From Sphingomonas montanisoli (GTDB taxonomy: Bacteria > Pseudomonadota > Alphaproteobacteria > Sphingomonadales > Sphingomonadaceae), in contig NZ_VTOU01000003.1 of NCBI RefSeq assembly GCF_008274695.1, forward strand, positions 62,001-126,000: a stretch of 64,000 nt of DNA, in the 5' to 3' direction. The number at the start of each line of letters is the position of its first letter. The stretch's first letter is position 1. A program made the position numbers and the translations under genes. Below the pieces are notes generated by a model. That model had not been told where the DNA came from. It saw only the letters and a program-made list of their open reading frames with translations, and searched no databases. Below, in pieces: positions 60,781 through 64,000 of the stretch.

Positions 60781-62076
60781 TCAGAAGTCTGGTTTTCGCG
60801 AGATCAGCCCAAAAGCGACGATGACGGCATAACAGATCGCTGGGATCAGCAGCGACGCGCGCAAGCCTGAAATGTCCGCCATCAGGCCGGTCAGAGGCGG
60901 AATGATCGCGCCGCCGACGATGGCCATGCAAATCACGCCCGAACCTTCGGCGGCTCGCTTGCCCAAGCCGACACTCGCCAGCGAGAAGATCGTCGGGAAC
61001 ATGATCGAGTTCATCAGGCCGATTGCTAGCAACGCCCAACCGGAGACGGCACCAACGGTATTGGCCGAGATGAGGATGAGCAGGATCGCGGCGGTGGCGA
61101 CGCCGGCCAACACCTTGCCCGGATTGATGACACGCAGAATACCCGCGCCGACGAAACGGCCGACCATGGCGCCGCCCCAGTAAAAGGCGACATGATGTCC
61201 GGCGGCTTCCTGGCCAAGATTGAGCGTGTCCGTCTGCGTGAGATAGCTGACGATCAGCGAGCCGATCGCGACTTCGGCCCCCACATATAAAAAGATGCAC
61301 AACGCGCCGAACGAGAAGCGCCGCTGCCGGAGCAAATTGAAGGCGCGCAATATCGGGGCATCATCCGTGGCCGTATTCGCGAGTCGTCCGCGCCGGAGCC
61401 AGACCACTCCGGCCACGACCACGAGAGCGGCAGCAAGGCCGAGATAGGTTTTGACGACCACCTGGGCTTCGGCCGCGCGATAGGCGTCAAGCGCGGTGCC
61501 CGACAGCGTCGCCACGTTCACTTCGTTCAGCGAACCGAGGATGAGTATCGAACCCACGATCGGGAAGATGGTCGTGCCAAGCGAGTTGAACGCCTGGGCG
61601 AACGTCAGGCGACTGCTGGCGGTGCGTGCCGGCCCAAGCAGCGAAATGAGCGGGTTAGCGACGACCTGCACGGTCGTGATCCCGGCCGCGAGCACAAAGA
61701 GTGCGAACAAGAAAACGCCGAACGTGGCGGACGCGGCTGCCGGGATGAACAGCAGACAGCCCGCCGTCATCGTCAAGAGGCCGATCGATGCGGTCGTCAT
61801 ATATCCGAACCGCCGCACGATCGCCGCCGCCGGCACCGAGATCAGGAAATAGGCCGCGAAAAACGCCGATTGCACAAGCATGGCTTGCGCGTAGCTGAGC
61901 GTGAACAGGTCCTTCAGCTTCGGGATGATGACGTCGTTCAAACTGGTGATGCCGCCGAACACCAGGAAGAGAGCGAATACGAAGATGCGCAGATCCGGAG
62001 CGTCGACGCCGTTCTCGGGCGATCCGCCGGCGGCAACCGGATCCGTCGATGAAACGGCTTCGACGTTCAACTGCAT
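60781..62076 (-). CDS. gluP: FucP/GluP-type sugar transporter (MFS)
   Basis: A 431-residue MFS protein of the FucP/GluP group with 12 predicted helices. FFAAYFLISVPAAAIVRRFGY, VQVVANPLISLLGPARTASSRLTFAQAFNSLGT and a C-terminal SGWALLAIGLMNSIMFPTIFSLAS are characteristic. Such transporters carry glucose, galactose or fucose with protons. The ATG at 62076 has GAGGAGAG seven bases ahead; the frame extends a little upstream without a site. It lies 22 bases after the PAP2 phosphatase and 66 before zwf. The adjoining glucokinase supports glucose as substrate. Confidence 0.9.
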   Translation of the reverse strand: MQLNVEAVSSTDPVAAGGSPENGVDAPDLRIFVFALFLVFGGITSLNDVIIPKLKDLFTLSYAQAMLVQSAFFAAYFLISVPAAAIVRRFGYMTTASIGLLTMTAGCLLFIPAAASATFGVFLFALFVLAAGITTVQVVANPLISLLGPARTASSRLTFAQAFNSLGTTIFPIVGSILILGSLNEVNVATLSGTALDAYRAAEAQVVVKTYLGLAAALVVVAGVVWLRRGRLANTATDDAPILRAFNLLRQRRFSFGALCIFLYVGAEVAIGSLIVSYLTQTDTLNLGQEAAGHHVAFYWGGAMVGRFVGAGILRVINPGKVLAGVATAAILLILISANTVGAVSGWALLAIGLMNSIMFPTIFSLASVGLGKRAAEGSGVICMAIVGGAIIPPLTGLMADISGLRASLLIPAICYAVIVAFGLISRKPDF

Positions 62077-62098
62077 AGCTCTCTCCTCTCGCAGGACG

Positions 62099-62971
62099 TC
62101 AGCGGCCAACCCGCTCCGGATGGTTTTGCGGCGTGAATATTGATGGAATGATCTGGTCGCCAGGCGTTCCGATGATGCTATTCGCTGCGGCTTGGCGTTT
62201 CAGGCGATCCAGTTCCCGAAGAGCGGCTGCCATGTCTGCTTGGAACCGTGGACTCCGCTGCATCACAGTGAGCGTGGCAGAGGCGGACAACCGCCCCGCT
62301 TCGACGGCGCTCGCGTTGTGCACCCCGCACACGATCCTACTCTCGCCATAGGCGCGTCCACGCGCCAGGATCTGAGAGGCCCGTCCCGGTAAGAGTTGAG
62401 CAAGCAAGCTTGCCCAGGTCCAGCCACGGGTCGTGTGACCCGAGGGATAATCGTAGCTGTCGCTCACTTCCGCAGCGGGTTGGCAGATCGGCCCCGCGTC
62501 GATTTTGAAAGGCCTCTGCCGTCGAAAATAGTTCTTTGCCTCGTTGTTAACGCGAGCAGTGTCTGCAGCGGCGGTCACCAGGAGCGCTGTGAGCCGAGGC
62601 GCATTCTGCGGCGTCAGATTCAGTCCGGCGGGACCGCTAAAGTCTTGCAGCAGGTCTGCCGGCCTTTCGCTCACGTCTCGCGTTGCGAGCCGCCAACGAT
62701 CACTGTTTTGCAGCCCCCGGGTCTTCAGGAAGATCTCGCGATCTGCGTCGTATCGCGCGTCCCCTTGCACCGGGGCGGGCGGAACCACGTCGATGATGCT
62801 AAACCGTGTGGCCGGTAAGTAAGTCTTGGCCGGATCTAACTCGCGAGCGTCGCACCCGGCGTGAATACCAAGGCCGGCAATTAAGATGATCGCCGATCGC
62901 GAAGCCCATTTCGCCAAGGCGCCGCGGCGGAGGTGGTCGACATTCTGCGACTTCTGATAAGGAACTACCAC
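62099..62971 (-). CDS. PAP2/class A acid phosphatase-like exported protein
   Basis: A 290-residue protein with an N-terminal export segment (SAIILIAGLGIHAGCDA) and most class A acid-phosphatase motifs: KNYFRRQRP (Kx6RP), YPSGHT and SRIVCGVHNASA. In the last motif the family consensus SRx5Hx3D has Ala where Asp normally assists the nucleophilic His, so activity may be altered. The nucleophile His is kept. The GTG at 62971 is the best available start but has no clear ribosome site. It is four bases after a 2H phosphoesterase gene and 22 before gluP. Likely role: dephosphorylating sugar phosphates in the periplasm before import. Confidence 0.85.
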   Translation of the reverse strand: MVVPYQKSQNVDHLRRGALAKWASRSAIILIAGLGIHAGCDARELDPAKTYLPATRFSIIDVVPPAPVQGDARYDADREIFLKTRGLQNSDRWRLATRDVSERPADLLQDFSGPAGLNLTPQNAPRLTALLVTAAADTARVNNEAKNYFRRQRPFKIDAGPICQPAAEVSDSYDYPSGHTTRGWTWASLLAQLLPGRASQILARGRAYGESRIVCGVHNASAVEAGRLSASATLTVMQRSPRFQADMAAALRELDRLKRQAAANSIIGTPGDQIIPSIFTPQNHPERVGR

Positions 62972-62975
62972 GTGT

Positions 62976-63767
62976 CTAATCCAAATACATGATGCGATGA
63001 AAGGCGAACATGTCGTCGAAGGAGCAGAATTCGGGCGCTCCCAGCGTGATCATCGGCGACTTCGATGCGAGTTGCTGCGCCCAGCGATTGAACGTCCTCG
63101 CAAAGGTGACCTGCTCAGCCGCGGTCAGCCAGGCCACGAAGTAGCCCAGAGAGATGTGGAAGCGGTAAGTGTCTGGAGTCGGGATTGGAACTTTGGTCAC
63201 ATCTGAGATCGCAGTGCGCAGGTCTGCAAGCTTGCTGCGTTCCGCCTCATCGAATGGAAGTAGCCGTAGCGTAAGCGGAGCGCCGTTCGTCGGATCTTGA
63301 GACGGGTCGACTTTCATCCTTATCGGCAGCTCACACTTAAGACGTGACGCCTTGAGCCGTTCCGCGAGGATTTTGGTGCACCGCTCGATCGGCATGGTGA
63401 GCGGAAGATCGCCTGGCCAGGACTTGCGCTCGCGGGGCTTGTCGTTCGCTCCGCCGAATATTGTCATATGGTAACTCGAGGGCGGAAGCAGCGCTATTTT
63501 GCGAACGAACGGATGTGAAGGAGCTTCACGATAAATGTCCAAGAGCGCGTCGAAGCAGCCGGAGTGTTCACCTTGCTGGGGGACATGGCAAATAAGGGTA
63601 TTGCCCGCGAACGGATGAACACGCCCGTCGGCGTAGAACTTCGAACCGACATCGGGCGGATAGGTGGAACGCGTTGCTCGCGCCGCGACGGGTGTCCCCA
63701 CGACCGCTGTAGCACCAGCTGCCATAAGACCAAGAAAGTGGCGTCGGTCGGTTGGCTGCATCGTCAT
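62976..63767 (-). CDS. DUF1868 / 2H phosphoesterase-superfamily protein (Tat-exported)
   Basis: A 263-residue protein. The N-terminus has a twin-arginine signal (DRRHFLGLMAAGATAVVG), so it is exported folded. Two HxT/HxS motifs, YHMTIF and FHISLGY, mark the 2H phosphoesterase fold, which acts on cyclic or 2',3'-type phosphates. The DUF1868 family has this signature with an N-terminal KFYADGRVHPFAGNT segment. It lies four bases before the PAP2 gene. Together they could open a cyclic sugar phosphate and remove the phosphate, releasing a sugar for the MFS gene. Substrate is not shown. Confidence 0.85.
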   Translation of the reverse strand: MTMQPTDRRHFLGLMAAGATAVVGTPVAARATRSTYPPDVGSKFYADGRVHPFAGNTLICHVPQQGEHSGCFDALLDIYREAPSHPFVRKIALLPPSSYHMTIFGGANDKPRERKSWPGDLPLTMPIERCTKILAERLKASRLKCELPIRMKVDPSQDPTNGAPLTLRLLPFDEAERSKLADLRTAISDVTKVPIPTPDTYRFHISLGYFVAWLTAAEQVTFARTFNRWAQQLASKSPMITLGAPEFCSFDDMFAFHRIMYLD

Positions 63768-63828
63768 ATACGCGGCTTCTTCAATTGCTTGGCTCCCCCG
63801 CTGAGGGGGGAGCCTTCTGGTCGGACAT

Positions 63829-63846
63829 GAGCCGGACGTCCGGCTC
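63829..63846. repeat. Perfect 18-base palindrome after the TonB receptor
   Basis: GAGCCGGACGTCCGGCTC is its own complement and starts eight bases past the receptor stop. A second hairpin (GGCTCCCCC/GGGGGAGCC, 63791-63814) follows toward the 2H phosphoesterase gene. No T run follows either, so they may stabilise the receptor mRNA or partly end transcription. Confidence 0.45.
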
Positions 63847-63853
63847 GACTTCT

Positions 63854-64000
63854 TCAGTACGCGAAATGGAAGTTCGCGCCGACGTAGCGACGATCATCCC
63901 GCGGAACGAAGCGCACCACCCCTTGGCCGAACGTCCCCAGGTTGGTGGAGTAGGACTTGTCCGTGATGTTCTTCACGACAAAATTCAGTTCCCACCGATC
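63854..64000 (-). CDS. TonB-dependent receptor, C-terminal fragment (cut by window edge)
   Basis: The frame is open from the window edge to the TGA at 63854-63856 and gives 48 residues. It contains VVKNITDKSY and ends with RRYVGANFHFAY, a typical TonB-receptor last barrel strand with aromatic terminus. It leads the minus-strand sugar-phosphate/Entner-Doudoroff series, 86 bases before the 2H phosphoesterase start. The plug and ligand region lie outside the window, so the substrate is inferred from the downstream enzymes only. Confidence 0.85.
   Translation of the reverse strand, partial: DRWELNFVVKNITDKSYSTNLGTFGQGVVRFVPRDDRRYVGANFHFAY

Noticed and set aside
1-64000. tRNA, rRNA, CRISPR arrays, insertion sequences and attachment sites
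   Set aside because: Intergenic stretches were read for tRNA arm patterns, spaced repeats, transposase-like proteins and long flanking repeats. None was convincing. A covariance-model search would be needed to exclude a tRNA firmly.

Overview
The window looks like high-GC alphaproteobacterial DNA, most likely from a sphingomonad (Sphingomonas/Sphingobium/Novosphingobium group). This rests on the protein families and gene orders: large TonB-dependent receptors beside catabolic genes, a zwf-pgl-edd-glk-eda Entner-Doudoroff operon, a Ti/RP4-type trb cluster with a MobQ TraA relaxase, and DUF736/DUF2493/DUF2285 mobile-element genes. No rRNA, tRNA, CRISPR array, transposase or integrase was seen, so neither end of the mobile element lies in the window.

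Layout. (1) 1-16.1 kb is the backbone of an integrative and conjugative element or conjugative plasmid. It holds the tail of a Toprim protein, a DUF2493 protein, an inserted kaiC-like gene with a hybrid histidine kinase, small ORFs, DUF736, a DUF6499/DUF2285 pair arranged like the +1-frameshifted excision activator FseA, an RdfS-like excisionase, TraF, a lytic transglycosylase, TraC/TraD, a probable oriT, relaxase TraA and a VirD4/TraD coupling protein. (2) 16.3-41.0 kb is metabolic cargo. A long minus-strand series (Asp/Glu-racemase-like enzyme, TonB receptor, hydantoinase/oxoprolinase A and B, second racemase, EamA exporter, Lrp regulator, PutA, DUF3422, NAD-glutamate dehydrogenase, M14 carboxypeptidase) diverges from a plus-strand operon (XRE-cupin regulator, MFS, cyclophilin, STAS-like protein, LysR). 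(3) 41.0-50.7 kb has an XRE repressor with a perfect palindrome and the complete trbBCDEJKLFGI mating-pair operon. (4) 50.9-55.0 kb carries xth, a LigD lacking its phosphoesterase domain, and small genes. (5) 55.2-64 kb is a minus-strand sugar series: TonB receptor, Tat-exported 2H phosphoesterase, PAP2 phosphatase, FucP-type transporter, zwf, pgl, edd, glk, eda.

How it fits together. Transfer genes in (1) and (3) form one system: excision control (FseA-like to RdfS-like), DNA processing (oriT, TraA, TraC/D), coupling (VirD4) and the Trb channel. The cargo in (2) converges on glutamate: PutA turns proline into glutamate, HyuAB could open a lactam or hydantoin ring, and glutamate dehydrogenase feeds 2-oxoglutarate to the TCA cycle. 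Region (5) reads as outer-membrane uptake, periplasmic dephosphorylation, sugar import and complete Entner-Doudoroff breakdown.

Most notable: two structured leader elements with identical internal geometry and compensatory stem differences, about 125 nt upstream of the DUF2493 and DUF736 genes; the frameshift site joining DUF6499 to DUF2285; a 10-bp stem containing the rdfS-like start codon; KaiC without KaiA/KaiB on a mobile element; and the phosphatase-to-Entner-Doudoroff operon. All family assignments come from reading motifs and gene order; no database search was run.
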